Source: a bacterium (GTDB taxonomy: Bacteria > Myxococcota_A > Bradymonadia > UBA7976 > UBA1532). From it: 47,282 nt of DNA. Made by a program: the position numbers and the translations under genes. The notes under the pieces were generated by a model. That model was not told where the DNA came from. It did not search any database and saw only the letters and a program-made list of their open reading frames with translations. The stretch spans positions 1 through 47,282 of the forward strand of contig JAUHYW010000077.1 of the NCBI GenBank assembly GCA_030426085.1, written 5' to 3'. Below are positions 24,830-33,055 of this stretch, piece by piece (the stretch's first letter is position 1; each line of letters begins with the position of its first letter).

Positions 24830-25839
24830 ACCTCCTCCCGCCCGTCGGCGTGGATCGCGAACCGGCCCCGCGGCCGGTCGTGCACCGGGCCGTCCGCCTT
24901 CCACGGCCACCCCCCGAACCCCGTGCGCTGATAGTCGAGCATCGCCTGGCGCAGCTCGCCGGGGGTGTTCATCACGAACGGCCCCCGGTGGGCCACCGGC
25001 TCTCCGATGGGCCGCCCCTGCAACATCAGCAGCTCGCCCGGCGCGCCGCCGTTGATCAGCTCGACCGGCGCGTCGGCCTTCACCCGGATCGCGTGGCCGG
25101 TCTCGAGCGTCACCCCGCCCAGCGACAGGCTCTCGCCGGCGAAGGCGTACAGCATGCGGTTGCTGCCCGGCCGGGCCGGGGGCAGGGTCCAGGTCGCGCC
25201 GGGCTGCATGCGCAGGGTCCACACCGCGAGGTCCGACTTCGGGTCGGCGGCCCACGAGTCGGGCGGCGGCGCGGGGGCCTTCGCCCCGTCGAGCGCGCCG
25301 GCGATCATCACCACCTCGGTCTCGCGCCCGTCGCCGTCGCGGAAGACCCGCCGGGGGATGGTCTCGCCCCACAGCATCGTGAAGTGCGGCTTCACCATCT
25401 TGCTGCGGGCCGGCAGGTTCAGCCAGATCTGGAACAGCTCGGTCGGGTTGTCGGCGTCCCGGCGCACGAGGGGGAACATCTCGCTGTGCACGATGCCCCG
25501 GCCGGCGGTCATCCACTGCGCGTCGCCCTTGCCGAAGCGGGCGGTGGCCCCCAGCGAGTCCGAGTGGTCGATGTATCCCCGCCGGGCGAGGGTGATCGTC
25601 TCGAAGCCCCGGTGGGGGTGGCGGGGGAAGCCGGGCACGACGTCGCCGTGGTACATGCGCCAGCCGTCGCGGATTTCGAAGTCCATGCCGATGCGGCGCC
25701 CGGCGAGCAGCCGGGGGTCGGGGCCCATGCGGTCGTTGCCGGCGGGGTAGGCGTCGTCGTGGTGCACGCAGAAGAGGAACGGGTCGACGGTCTGCCAGGG
25801 GAATCCGAGGGGGGCGATGCCCTGCACGATGTCGCTCAT
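24820..25839 (-). CDS. Pirin family protein
   Basis: A 339-residue cupin-fold protein. ATG 25839 is chosen over the ATG ten codons upstream because GGAGG lies five bases before it. The N-terminal pirin domain carries the metal ligands in the usual order: His74 and His76 in HPHRGFET, His118 and Glu120 in HSEM. The C-terminal pirin domain contains NGGAPGELLMLQGRPIGEPV and ends near QRTGFGGW. Pirins bind Fe or similar metals and act as quercetinase-like dioxygenases or redox-sensitive co-regulators; the sequence does not distinguish these. The gene stands alone, with a pair of palindromes upstream. Confidence 0.93.
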   Translation of the reverse strand: MSDIVQGIAPLGFPWQTVDPFLFCVHHDDAYPAGNDRMGPDPRLLAGRRIGMDFEIRDGWRMYHGDVVPGFPRHPHRGFETITLARRGYIDHSDSLGATARFGKGDAQWMTAGRGIVHSEMFPLVRRDADNPTELFQIWLNLPARSKMVKPHFTMLWGETIPRRVFRDGDGRETEVVMIAGALDGAKAPAPPPDSWAADPKSDLAVWTLRMQPGATWTLPPARPGSNRMLYAFAGESLSLGGVTLETGHAIRVKADAPVELINGGAPGELLMLQGRPIGEPVAHRGPFVMNTPGELRQAMLDYQRTGFGGWPWKADGPVHDRPRGRFAIHADGREEVPG

Positions 25840-25919
25840 CGGCGCCTCCGATGTCGGGGGGTTCGTCATGGGGAGACGCCGACGAGGGGGGTGAAGTCGC
25901 GGCGGGGAGAGAGCGCCCG

Positions 25920-25954
25920 GCGCGGATCCGCAGAGTGGGGGCGCGGATCCGCGC
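25920..25954. promoter_or_regulatory. Twin palindromes upstream of the pirin gene
   Basis: The 10-bp palindrome GCGGATCCGC occurs at 25922-25931 and 25943-25952, extended by flanking GC (the second to a perfect 14-bp palindrome, 25941-25954). The two centres are 21 bp apart, two helical turns, so dimers bound there would lie on the same DNA face. They sit 80-115 bases upstream of the pirin start in a 211-bp gap with no gene. This looks like a tandem operator. Confidence 0.5.
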
Positions 25955-26050
25955 CGGGGTCCCGAGGAGTCGGCGCGCCCGGAGTCGGGGCGGCACTCTC
26001 CGGTTGGTGGCCGGGCGGGATGTCTTTTCGGACCGCTCGGCAGGCGAGGG

Positions 26051-27589
26051 TCAGGTGGAGGTGATGCCCCACACGACCAGCGGGCCGGCCCCTTCGAACG
26101 GCGGCGTCTCGACCCGCACGATGCGGTTGCCGGCCGCGAGCCGATCGGCGAGCGCGGTGGGCAGCGGGAAGGGGCGCAGCTCGGCGTCGAAGTCCCGGCT
26201 GGCCGTGGTGGCCTTGGTCTCGTAGGGCACCGCCGCGAGCCGGGTGGTGCCGAGGGCCGCCGCGCCGTCGTCGAGGATGCCGAGCAGCTCGGCGGTCAGC
26301 CCCGGTCGGCCACCCCACGGGGCGAAGGCCCGCTCCAGGCCGACGCCGTCGAAGCCCAGCCGCTCGCACTCCACCGACAGCGCGCAGACGACGCCCAGCA
26401 GCGCCGGGGCCTGGGCGTAGAGCCGCAGCTTGAGGAGGTCGGCCGAGGTGCCCCGGGGCGGGATCGTGGCGTAGACCCGGGCCGCCGACTCCAGCGCGTT
26501 GCACAGGCGGATGTGATCCAGGCCCAGGCGACCGGGGTCGGGCACGGTGCGCCACGCGGCGTTGAGCGCCCGCTGGGGCGAGCCGGCGGTGGCGGCCACC
26601 CACCGGCTCCACAGGCCGGTGACCAGATCGGTGAGGCGCTGGAGCGCGTCGGTGGCCGCCTCGAGCGAGACCGGCGGGGCCGCGGGCGGCGCGCTGGCCG
26701 TCGACGCGGCCCGATCCGGGGCGGGCCGCGTGATGGGCTGCGGCGCGGTGGGCTGCGGCGCGGTGGGCTGCGGCGCGCCGCGCCCGGCGGTCACCGGAGG
26801 CCCGACCGGGGCCCGCTTCGAGCGCCGGCGGGCGATGACGACCCCGGCGATCAGCAGCAGCAGGCCGCCCACCAACAACATGAGCGCGCCCCGCTGGCGG
26901 TTCGCCTCGTCCCCGGCGGCGGGATCGGCCGGTTCGGCGGTGGCCGGAGGGGCGGCCGGCGGGGGGTCGGGCGGGGCGACCCGGCTCGGCGGATCGGGCG
27001 CCGCGTCGAGCGGGGAGGCGCCGTCTCCTGGCGCGGCGTCCGCCGCCGGGGCGGCGCCGTCGAGCGCGGAGACCTCGGCGTCGGGGGCCGCCGCGTCGGG
27101 TGCTGTCGCGTCGGGGGGCGCCGCGTCGGGGGTCGGGGCGCTGGCGTCCGGGGCCGAGGCCGGGTCGCCCACCGAGAACCGGCGGGTGATCAAGGCCCGA
27201 CCGCCGGCGTCGAGCACCTCCAGCGACCACGGGCCGGTCGCCCGGGTCGAGATGCGCTGCCGGGCCCGGGTCCGATAGCCGCCGGGCCGGTGGAACCGGA
27301 TGGCCAGCGTCTGCCGCTGCACCACCTGATCGCCGTTGCGCCAGACCAGCACCACCTCGCCGGCGGTGCCCGGGGGCACGAGCACCGCCAGCAGCGCGTG
27401 CACCTGCCCCACATCGGCCGGGAACTGCGCCCCGCAGCCCACCCCCGCGCGCTCTTCCACGTCCCGGCACAGCTCGAGCGAGACGAGCGACTCCCCGGCG
27501 GCGGCGGCCGGCGGAGCCCATCCGAGGCAGGCGGCGAGCCCGATCAGCGCGGCTCGACGCGCGGCGGTGGCTGAGCGTGACCGATCCAT
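26051..27589 (-). CDS. DUF2914-containing single-pass membrane protein
   Basis: A 512-residue protein; ATG 27589 follows GGGAG by about ten bases and starts a signal peptide. Residues about 55-136 match the DUF2914 pattern (VLVWRNGDQVVQRQTL, then GYRTRARQRI, GPWSLEVLDAGGRAL). A 90-residue linker rich in Pro, Asp and Ala (repeats of PDA) leads to one transmembrane helix at about 234-254, followed by RRRSKR, so the 255-residue C-terminal part is cytoplasmic. That part begins with APQPTAP repeats and continues as a helical domain that I do not recognise. The architecture, an exported sensor-like module tied to a cytoplasmic domain, suggests signalling across the membrane. Confidence 0.78.
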   Translation of the reverse strand: MDRSRSATAARRAALIGLAACLGWAPPAAAAGESLVSLELCRDVEERAGVGCGAQFPADVGQVHALLAVLVPPGTAGEVVLVWRNGDQVVQRQTLAIRFHRPGGYRTRARQRISTRATGPWSLEVLDAGGRALITRRFSVGDPASAPDASAPTPDAAPPDATAPDAAAPDAEVSALDGAAPAADAAPGDGASPLDAAPDPPSRVAPPDPPPAAPPATAEPADPAAGDEANRQRGALMLLVGGLLLLIAGVVIARRRSKRAPVGPPVTAGRGAPQPTAPQPTAPQPITRPAPDRAASTASAPPAAPPVSLEAATDALQRLTDLVTGLWSRWVAATAGSPQRALNAAWRTVPDPGRLGLDHIRLCNALESAARVYATIPPRGTSADLLKLRLYAQAPALLGVVCALSVECERLGFDGVGLERAFAPWGGRPGLTAELLGILDDGAAALGTTRLAAVPYETKATTASRDFDAELRPFPLPTALADRLAAGNRIVRVETPPFEGAGPLVVWGITST

Positions 27590-27701
27590 TCTTCGGCGTC
27601 TCCCAGGCTGTTCATCCCCTACCATCGCTGGCCGCCGGAGGGGAGTTTTCTGCCGCCGGGGCCCCTCGACCACCGCGGGCTGTACCTGTGTTAATCAAGG
27701 C

Positions 27702-27730
27702 TTGAACAGACCGACCCGGGTTTTTACAAT
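27702..27730 (+). promoter_or_regulatory. Strong sigma-70 promoter for the DUF427 gene
   Basis: TTGAAC (27702-27707) and TACAAT (27725-27730) are 17 bp apart, giving a 5' leader of about 55 bases before the GGAGG and ATG at 27795. A short inverted repeat, TCAAG-g-CTTGA (27695-27705), overlaps the -35 and could be an operator. It is the most A+T-rich patch in this region. Confidence 0.7.
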
Positions 27731-27794
27731 CCTTATACGGCAACCTCGGAGACGATACGGTTGCCGCCAAAAAGAACCCGAAGAGGAGGTCGGC

Positions 27795-28325
27795 ATGGCT
27801 CTACTCGGCCTGATGTTCGACGGCCTGCCCGCGACCGCGGGCGAGTCCGTCTGGGCCTACCCCTCCACGCCCCGCGTCGAGCGGTGCCCCCGCGTCCTGC
27901 GGGTGGTGCACAGCGGTCGCACCATCGCCCGGACCGCCCGCGGGCTGCGGGTGCTCGAGACCGGACACCCCCCACGCTACTTCTTCCCGCTCGATGACGT
28001 GGTGACCGACCACCTGGTGATGACCGGGGGCCGCGCGCCCACCGATCACCTCGGTGAGGCGCGCTTCTTCGACGTGCGCATCGCCGGCCGCCGCGCGCCG
28101 CAGGCCGCCTGGACCCACCTCAAGCCACCGGCGGCCTGCGCCGCGCTGCGGGGGCACGTCGCGTTCTTCGCCGGGCGGGTGGACGGGGCCTTCGTCGACG
28201 GTGAGCGGGTCATCCCCCAGCCGGGCGGACGCCTCGGGGGGTGGATCACGTCCGATCTGGTGGGCCCCTACACGGGGTCGAAGCCGAGGGAGCGCGGGCT
28301 CGGCTTCAGGGCAGGACCATCTTGA
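27795..28325 (+). CDS. DUF427 domain protein
   Basis: A 176-residue protein with a strong ribosome site (GAGGAGGT, five bases before ATG). It shows the DUF427 signature: RVLRVVHSGRTIARTARG, LRVLETGHPPRYFFPLDDV, then AWTHLKPP, HVAFFAGRVDG and the C-terminal GGWITSDLVGPYTG. DUF427 is a small beta fold found widely in actinobacteria and proteobacteria with no established reaction. There is no signal peptide. Its last 20 bases overlap the convergent gene's end. Confidence 0.9.
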   Translation: MALLGLMFDGLPATAGESVWAYPSTPRVERCPRVLRVVHSGRTIARTARGLRVLETGHPPRYFFPLDDVVTDHLVMTGGRAPTDHLGEARFFDVRIAGRRAPQAAWTHLKPPAACAALRGHVAFFAGRVDGAFVDGERVIPQPGGRLGGWITSDLVGPYTGSKPRERGLGFRAGPS

Positions 28326-29529
28326 CGATGTAGGCGCCCCGGGGGTCGACCCCGGGCAGGTAGATGGCGCCGTCGGGCCCGACGACGCGCTGGCCGGTGT
28401 CGACCCGGCCCTCGAACCCCAGCAGCTCTTCGCCCTTGCCCTCGAGCGACCCGCTCGCGGTCTGCTCACCGGCCGCGTCGAACGCGTACAGAGTGCCCGC
28501 CTTGAGCGAGCTGCGCCCGGCGATGACCTTGAAGCCGTCGGGCCCGGCCGCGGCGAGCCGGGCGTGGGCCGCCAGCCCGCCGAGCACCACCGCGTCCCCC
28601 GGCTTGCCGTCGCGCCACCGGGTCACGACCAGGCCCTTGTCGGTGCCCAGGCCCACGTAGAGCCCGCCCTCGGCGTCGCGCACGACCCCGGCCAGCGACA
28701 CCGTGCCCGCCGGCTGGCCGTCGGGGCCCATCCGCACCAGCGCCGCCCGGGGCTGCACCAGCGCGCCGCCGTCGGGCAGCGGCGTGGCCCCGACCAGGGC
28801 CCCGGCGAGGGCGCCATCGGGCTCGACCCGGGCGTCGTCGCCGCCGGCCACCGGCCGCCGGATCCAGACGGTCTCCTTCCCTTCGGTCTGCGCCCGGTAC
28901 AGCGTGCCGCCGAGCACCCACGCCGACGGGCTGCGGAACTCGGCCAGGGTCACCGCAGGGGCCGTCGCGCCGCCGGCCGGATCGACCGTGGCCACCACCC
29001 CCGCCTGGCGGGTCGCGTAGAGGTAGACCGTGCCGTCGCCGTCGACCCCCAGCCGCCGCAGCACCCCCTTGAGCGCCGCCGGATCGGCCGCGTCGGCGTC
29101 GAACGGCCCGCTGCGGCGCCACGCGGCCTGCCCGTCGAGGCCCAGCCGGGCCAGGACGTTCTCCCGCCCCTTGCTGCCGAGCGCGACGACCCCGTCCTTC
29201 AGCGGCGCGATGGCCTGCACGTTGGCGTCGAAGGCGTCGAGGGCGACCCGGGTGTAGCCGTCGGGCGCGGCCCGGCCGAGCTGGTCCTTGGTGTGGATCC
29301 ACAGCCCGCCGTCGGGGCCGACGGCGATGGCCGGCACGAAGCGCTTGCGCGCCTTGGGCTTGGCGGTGAGCAGCAGCCCCCCGCCGCCGGACTCGATCGT
29401 CTCGGCGAGGCCGTCGGGCGACCACTCGACCTGGCGGACCAGCTCGAAGCGGGGCTGAATCGACTGACCGTGTGCCGCCCCGGCGAGCAGCAGGGTCGGC
29501 CAGAGGATCGTCAGGAGCCTGTTCGCCAT
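28306..29529 (-). CDS. Secreted beta-propeller-like protein
   Basis: A 407-residue protein from ATG 29529 (CGGAG upstream), with a signal peptide ending AAHG. The mature chain has repeated units of about 45 residues of the type 'VGPDGGLWIHT', 'GVDGDGTVYLYATR', 'VRDAEGGLYVGLGTDKG' and 'VGPDGAIYLPG', as in NHL or SMP30-like propellers. No active-site residues can be assigned. It lies 53 bp downstream of the hydrolase gene on the same strand, so it may be the third gene of a dehydrogenase-hydrolase-propeller unit. Confidence 0.72.
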   Translation of the reverse strand: MANRLLTILWPTLLLAGAAHGQSIQPRFELVRQVEWSPDGLAETIESGGGGLLLTAKPKARKRFVPAIAVGPDGGLWIHTKDQLGRAAPDGYTRVALDAFDANVQAIAPLKDGVVALGSKGRENVLARLGLDGQAAWRRSGPFDADAADPAALKGVLRRLGVDGDGTVYLYATRQAGVVATVDPAGGATAPAVTLAEFRSPSAWVLGGTLYRAQTEGKETVWIRRPVAGGDDARVEPDGALAGALVGATPLPDGGALVQPRAALVRMGPDGQPAGTVSLAGVVRDAEGGLYVGLGTDKGLVVTRWRDGKPGDAVVLGGLAAHARLAAAGPDGFKVIAGRSSLKAGTLYAFDAAGEQTASGSLEGKGEELLGFEGRVDTGQRVVGPDGAIYLPGVDPRGAYIVKMVLP

Positions 29530-29582
29530 GCTCGCTCCGGAGGGGCCGTGAATCGGTTTTGTATAGGATTCAGAGGGTCGCG

Positions 29583-30506
29583 TCACCCCGATGGTGCCTC
29601 ACCTGCCGCCTGCGGACAACTCTCTCCCGCGGACGGGTCGCCCTCGGCGGGCCCCACGCGGTCCACGAAGGCGCAGATCCGATCGACCAGCTCGGCGGTG
29701 TGCTCCAGGTGGGCCGAGTGCCCCCAGCCCGCCGGGCGCTCGATGCGGGCGCTGTCGGGCAGGTGGCGGGCGAACCACTCGAGGCAGCCCTCGGGCAGCA
29801 CCCGCTCCCGCCCGCCCCACAACAGCAGCGTCGGCGGATCGAGCCGGGCGGCCTCGGCCGGGGTCAGGAACGACTCGGGCCCGACCCCCGCCAGCAGCGT
29901 CTGCACCACCGGCCGCCGCAGGCGGTCGCGCACCGCCCGGGAGACCAGCCACCGGGCCGGCGGGCGCCCGGCGAAGAGGCGGTCGACGAAGGCTCGGGCG
30001 TCGGGCAGCGCCTCGACCCGGAACTGCGCCCGCAGCGCGTCGAGGTCGTCGCCTTCGATGGGCGCGCCGGCCGGGCTGCACAGCACCAGGGCCGCCACCC
30101 GCGCCGGGCGGGCCAGCGCGTAGCGCAGGGCCAGCGCGCCGCCCATGCTGGTGCCGACGAGCACCACCGGGTCGAGCGGGTCGAGCAGCGTATCGACGAT
30201 GGAGACGCACTGCTCGGCCAGCGCCTCGGGGTCGACCGGGGGCGCGATGGGGTGGCTGAAGCCATGCCCCGGCAGATCGGGGGCCAGCACCCGCGCGGCG
30301 CGGGGCAGCAAGCCCAGCATCAGCTTGCCGTAGGCAGTCGCGCTCGAGCCGATGCCGTGCAGCAGCAGCACCGGGGGCCGCGGGCCGGACCCCTCGGCGT
30401 CGTAGACGTGGATCGACCCCGCCGGGCCCTCGATCGCCCGCCGGGCGAGGCCGCCGGCCCGCAGGCGCAGGCGGGCCGCCTTCTCCGCCAGATCCCAGAC
30501 GCTCAC
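29583..30506 (-). CDS. Alpha/beta hydrolase
   Basis: A 307-residue cytoplasmic enzyme starting at a GTG that overlaps the upstream stop (GTGA). It has the oxyanion HG motif (LLLLHGIGSS), the nucleophile elbow GTSMGG with Ser120, and the catalytic His263 in GWGHSAHLE. The expected acid position, usually Asp in GxxDxxVP, reads GGRERVLP, so Glu234 may replace Asp. The family covers esterases, lactonases, haloperoxidases and C-C hydrolases. Coupling to a sugar dehydrogenase-like gene makes a lactone-hydrolysing role attractive but unproven, and the two proteins would be in different compartments. Confidence 0.88.
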   Translation of the reverse strand: MSVWDLAEKAARLRLRAGGLARRAIEGPAGSIHVYDAEGSGPRPPVLLLHGIGSSATAYGKLMLGLLPRAARVLAPDLPGHGFSHPIAPPVDPEALAEQCVSIVDTLLDPLDPVVLVGTSMGGALALRYALARPARVAALVLCSPAGAPIEGDDLDALRAQFRVEALPDARAFVDRLFAGRPPARWLVSRAVRDRLRRPVVQTLLAGVGPESFLTPAEAARLDPPTLLLWGGRERVLPEGCLEWFARHLPDSARIERPAGWGHSAHLEHTAELVDRICAFVDRVGPAEGDPSAGESCPQAAGEAPSG

Positions 30507-32986
30507 CGGGCCGGCTCGGGGCACGCGGCCAGCCCGTCGATCCACTGACCGACCCGGGCGACCGCGGCGTCGTCGATCCGGGCCGAGCCGAGGGGCGGCA
30601 TGCCCTGCCCGTCCCGGCGCAGCATGCGCTGGAGCACCACGCTGCGGCCCCGGTCGCCGGGCGCGATCAGGCGGGCGTCGTCGATCCCCAGGTCGCCCTG
30701 CCCCGGCGCGGCGCACAGGCCGGTGTCGACCAGCGGCACCTGCGCCCGCAGGTCGAGCCCGGCGTTGGCCCCCCCGCCCGGCTGGTGGCACGGGGCGCAG
30801 TTCACGTCCAGGGTGGCCCGGGCCGCCGCCTCGAGCGCGGCGCCGTCGAGGGCCCCGTCCACCGGCCGGGGGTGCGCGGCGGGCTGCCCCGGGGCCGCCT
30901 CGAGCACGCCGGCCTCCACCAGCGCCGGGAGCTGGTCGTAGCGCACGCCGTCCAGTTCGAAGACCCCCGCGAGCTGCCGGGTGCGCCAGCCCAGCGCCTC
31001 GCCGGCGGCGGCGGTGTGGCACTGGTTGCACTCGACCCGGGACGGGTGGATCCAGTCGTGGGGGCCGTCGGCCGCCCGATAGGCCGTGCGGGCCGGGCCG
31101 TCGAGCAGCACCCCGTCCCCGAGCGCGTCGTCCCAGCGGTAGACGAAGCCCCGCCAGCCGGTGGCCTGCCGGGTCAGCAGCCGGGTGGCCACGATCGGCG
31201 CCGCCGGCTGGCCGTCGTCGTCGACGGCGTCGAGCGCGAACGACTTGATCAGCACCGCGCCCACCGGGAACCGATAGCCGCCCTCCGGGTCGTCGGGGTC
31301 CACCGTGACCCGGGCGCCCTCGGGCAGCGCCACCGCCCGCAGCTTGTCGGCCCCGTCGCTCCAGAACGGGCGGTTGACCCGGTAGGGCACGACCCCCGGG
31401 GCCAGGGTGTGGGTCGCCACGTCGGCGAAGCAGCCGGTCTCGCTCAGCCGCTCGGGGAAGGGCGACCCGTCGGGCGGCTCGACCGGCACCAGGCGCCCGA
31501 TGGGCAGGTTGGCCGCGAAGCTGGTGAGGTACATCCGCCCGGCGGCGTCGGCCCCGAAGTGGGTCACCTGCCGCCGGTTGCCGACCTCCTCGACCACCGG
31601 CCCGTCGTCCCCCGGGCGCAGGGCCCACAGCCGCCCCGAGACGTAGTCCCCGAAGACGTAGGCCCCCCACAGCTCGGGCAGCCGCGGCCCGCGGTAGATC
31701 AGGCCCCCGGTCACCGACTCGCCGGTCGGGTGGCGGTAGGTCCAGACCGGCGGTTCGAGGCCCTCGGCGTCGCGGCAGGCCTGGATGGGGCCGTAGCAGT
31801 CGTCGCCCTCCATGATGTTCCAGCCGAAGTCGCCCGGCCCGGTGATGCGGTTGATCTCCTCGACCGCGTTCTGGCCCACGTCGGCGGCCCACAGCGCGCC
31901 CGAGAGGTCGTCGAACGCCATGCGCCACACGTTGCGCAGGCCCCAGGCCCAGACCTCGGGGGCCCCGCCGACGCCGTCGGCGAACGGGTTGTCGGGGGGG
32001 ATGGCGTAGCGGCAGCCGGGGCAGGCCGGGTCGTCGGCCGCCCGATCCACGTCGATCCGCAGGATCGAGCCGAGCAGCGTCTCCGGGTTCTGCCCGTTGC
32101 CCTGCGGATCGCCGCCCGACCCGCCGTCGCCCAGGCTGATGTAGAGCAGGCCGTCGGGCCCGAAGCGCAGGTCGCCGCCGTTGTGGTTGCCGTAGGGCTG
32201 GTCCACCCGCAGCAGCACCACCTCGGAGTCGGGGTCGGCGACCCGCTCGTCGGCGCGGGCGAACTCGGCGACGACCGAGCACCGGCGCGATCCGGGGCAG
32301 GCGTTGGTCGAGTAGTTCACGAAGAGCCGCCCGTTGTCGGCATAGTCCGGGTGGAAGGCGAGCCCCAGCAGGCCCTCCTCGTTGTTCGAGCGCAGCACCG
32401 GCAGCTCCAGGACGCGGCTGCGCTCGGCGACGTCCGGATCGTCGTCGAAGGCCCAGATCGTGCCGCCCTGCTCGGCGACGTAGATCGCCTCCGGCTCGCC
32501 GGGCGCGGTGCCCAGCCAGATGGGCCGCTGGAAGGCCAGCCCGGGGAAGGCCCGCTCGACGGCGTAGCGCCCGATGGGCGGCGCCTCGGGCAGCGCGCAG
32601 GTGCGGTTGGGTTCGGCGGGCAGGAGCGGGTTGCCGAGGCCCATATCGGGCGGGGGCGGGGCCATGTCCGGCGGGGGCGGGGCCATGTCCGCCGCGGGCG
32701 GGGCCATATCCGGCGCGGGCGGGGCCATATCCGGCGTGGGCGGAGCCATATCCGGCGCGGGCGGGGCCATATCCGGCGTGGGCGGGGCCATGTCGACGAG
32801 CGGAGGCGCAGCGTCCCGGGGTGCGCCATCCGGGAAGCCGGCGTCCGGGAGGCTGATGTCGGCGGGGTCGACATCCGCGGGGTCGGCATCCGGCGGCGGA
32901 TCACCGGGCGTGGGCTCGGGGGTGCAGGCCCAGGCGACGGCCACCAGGAGCAGCCCCGGCGCGGAGAGGAGGCGTCGGTTCTTCAT
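30503..32986 (-). CDS. PQQ-type sugar dehydrogenase-like diheme lipoprotein
   Basis: The 827-residue protein begins at MKNRR and has a lipoprotein signal (Cys21). Residues about 25-120 are a linker of DADPADVDPAD and then seven PPxPDMA heptads. From about 155 to 510 it matches the glucose/sorbosone dehydrogenase propeller (NNEEGLLGLAFHPDY, GGDLRFGPDGLLYISLGDGG, WAWGLRNVWRMAFD, WAADVGQNAVEEIN), which uses PQQ. The C-terminal third carries two heme c sites, CNQCH at 653 and CAPCH at 730, in domains of the type found in myxobacterial and planctomycete cytochromes. It probably oxidises a sugar-like substrate in the periplasm or at the surface and passes electrons through its own hemes. No Shine-Dalgarno is visible. 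Confidence 0.88.
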   Translation of the reverse strand: MKNRRLLSAPGLLLVAVAWACTPEPTPGDPPPDADPADVDPADISLPDAGFPDGAPRDAAPPLVDMAPPTPDMAPPAPDMAPPTPDMAPPAPDMAPPAADMAPPPPDMAPPPPDMGLGNPLLPAEPNRTCALPEAPPIGRYAVERAFPGLAFQRPIWLGTAPGEPEAIYVAEQGGTIWAFDDDPDVAERSRVLELPVLRSNNEEGLLGLAFHPDYADNGRLFVNYSTNACPGSRRCSVVAEFARADERVADPDSEVVLLRVDQPYGNHNGGDLRFGPDGLLYISLGDGGSGGDPQGNGQNPETLLGSILRIDVDRAADDPACPGCRYAIPPDNPFADGVGGAPEVWAWGLRNVWRMAFDDLSGALWAADVGQNAVEEINRITGPGDFGWNIMEGDDCYGPIQACRDAEGLEPPVWTYRHPTGESVTGGLIYRGPRLPELWGAYVFGDYVSGRLWALRPGDDGPVVEEVGNRRQVTHFGADAAGRMYLTSFAANLPIGRLVPVEPPDGSPFPERLSETGCFADVATHTLAPGVVPYRVNRPFWSDGADKLRAVALPEGARVTVDPDDPEGGYRFPVGAVLIKSFALDAVDDDGQPAAPIVATRLLTRQATGWRGFVYRWDDALGDGVLLDGPARTAYRAADGPHDWIHPSRVECNQCHTAAAGEALGWRTRQLAGVFELDGVRYDQLPALVEAGVLEAAPGQPAAHPRPVDGALDGAALEAAARATLDVNCAPCHQPGGGANAGLDLRAQVPLVDTGLCAAPGQGDLGIDDARLIAPGDRGRSVVLQRMLRRDGQGMPPLGSARIDDAAVARVGQWIDGLAACPEPAR
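32641..32793 (-). repeat. 21-bp repeats encoding PDMAPPxP heptads
   Basis: About seven tandem 21-bp units in the dehydrogenase gene encode a Pro-rich linker between the lipidated Cys and the propeller. The units differ by one or two bases, so the array is recent or kept homogeneous. Confidence 0.8.
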
Positions 32987-32992
32987 CGGCCC

Positions 32993-32998
32993 ACGGTA
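32993..32998 (-). promoter_or_regulatory. Extended -10-like hexamer, possible leaderless start
   Basis: On the minus strand TGC precedes TACCGT, an extended -10 form, and six bases separate it from the dehydrogenase ATG. A -35 is not recognisable. The sequence around it (TAGCAGATCGGG on the plus strand, 32997-33009) resembles the ends of the nearby palindromic element. Confidence 0.3.
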
Positions 32999-33055
32999 GC
33001 AGATCGGGTCCACCCGCCGTCCGCCACAAGCGGGTGAATCGACCGGACCTTTTCG

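Noticed and set aside
25851-26225. A 124-codon plus-strand frame in the gap between pirin and the DUF2914 gene
   Set aside because: It runs into the DUF2914 gene on the other strand, is Arg/Gly-rich, has no ribosome site and covers the twin palindromes.
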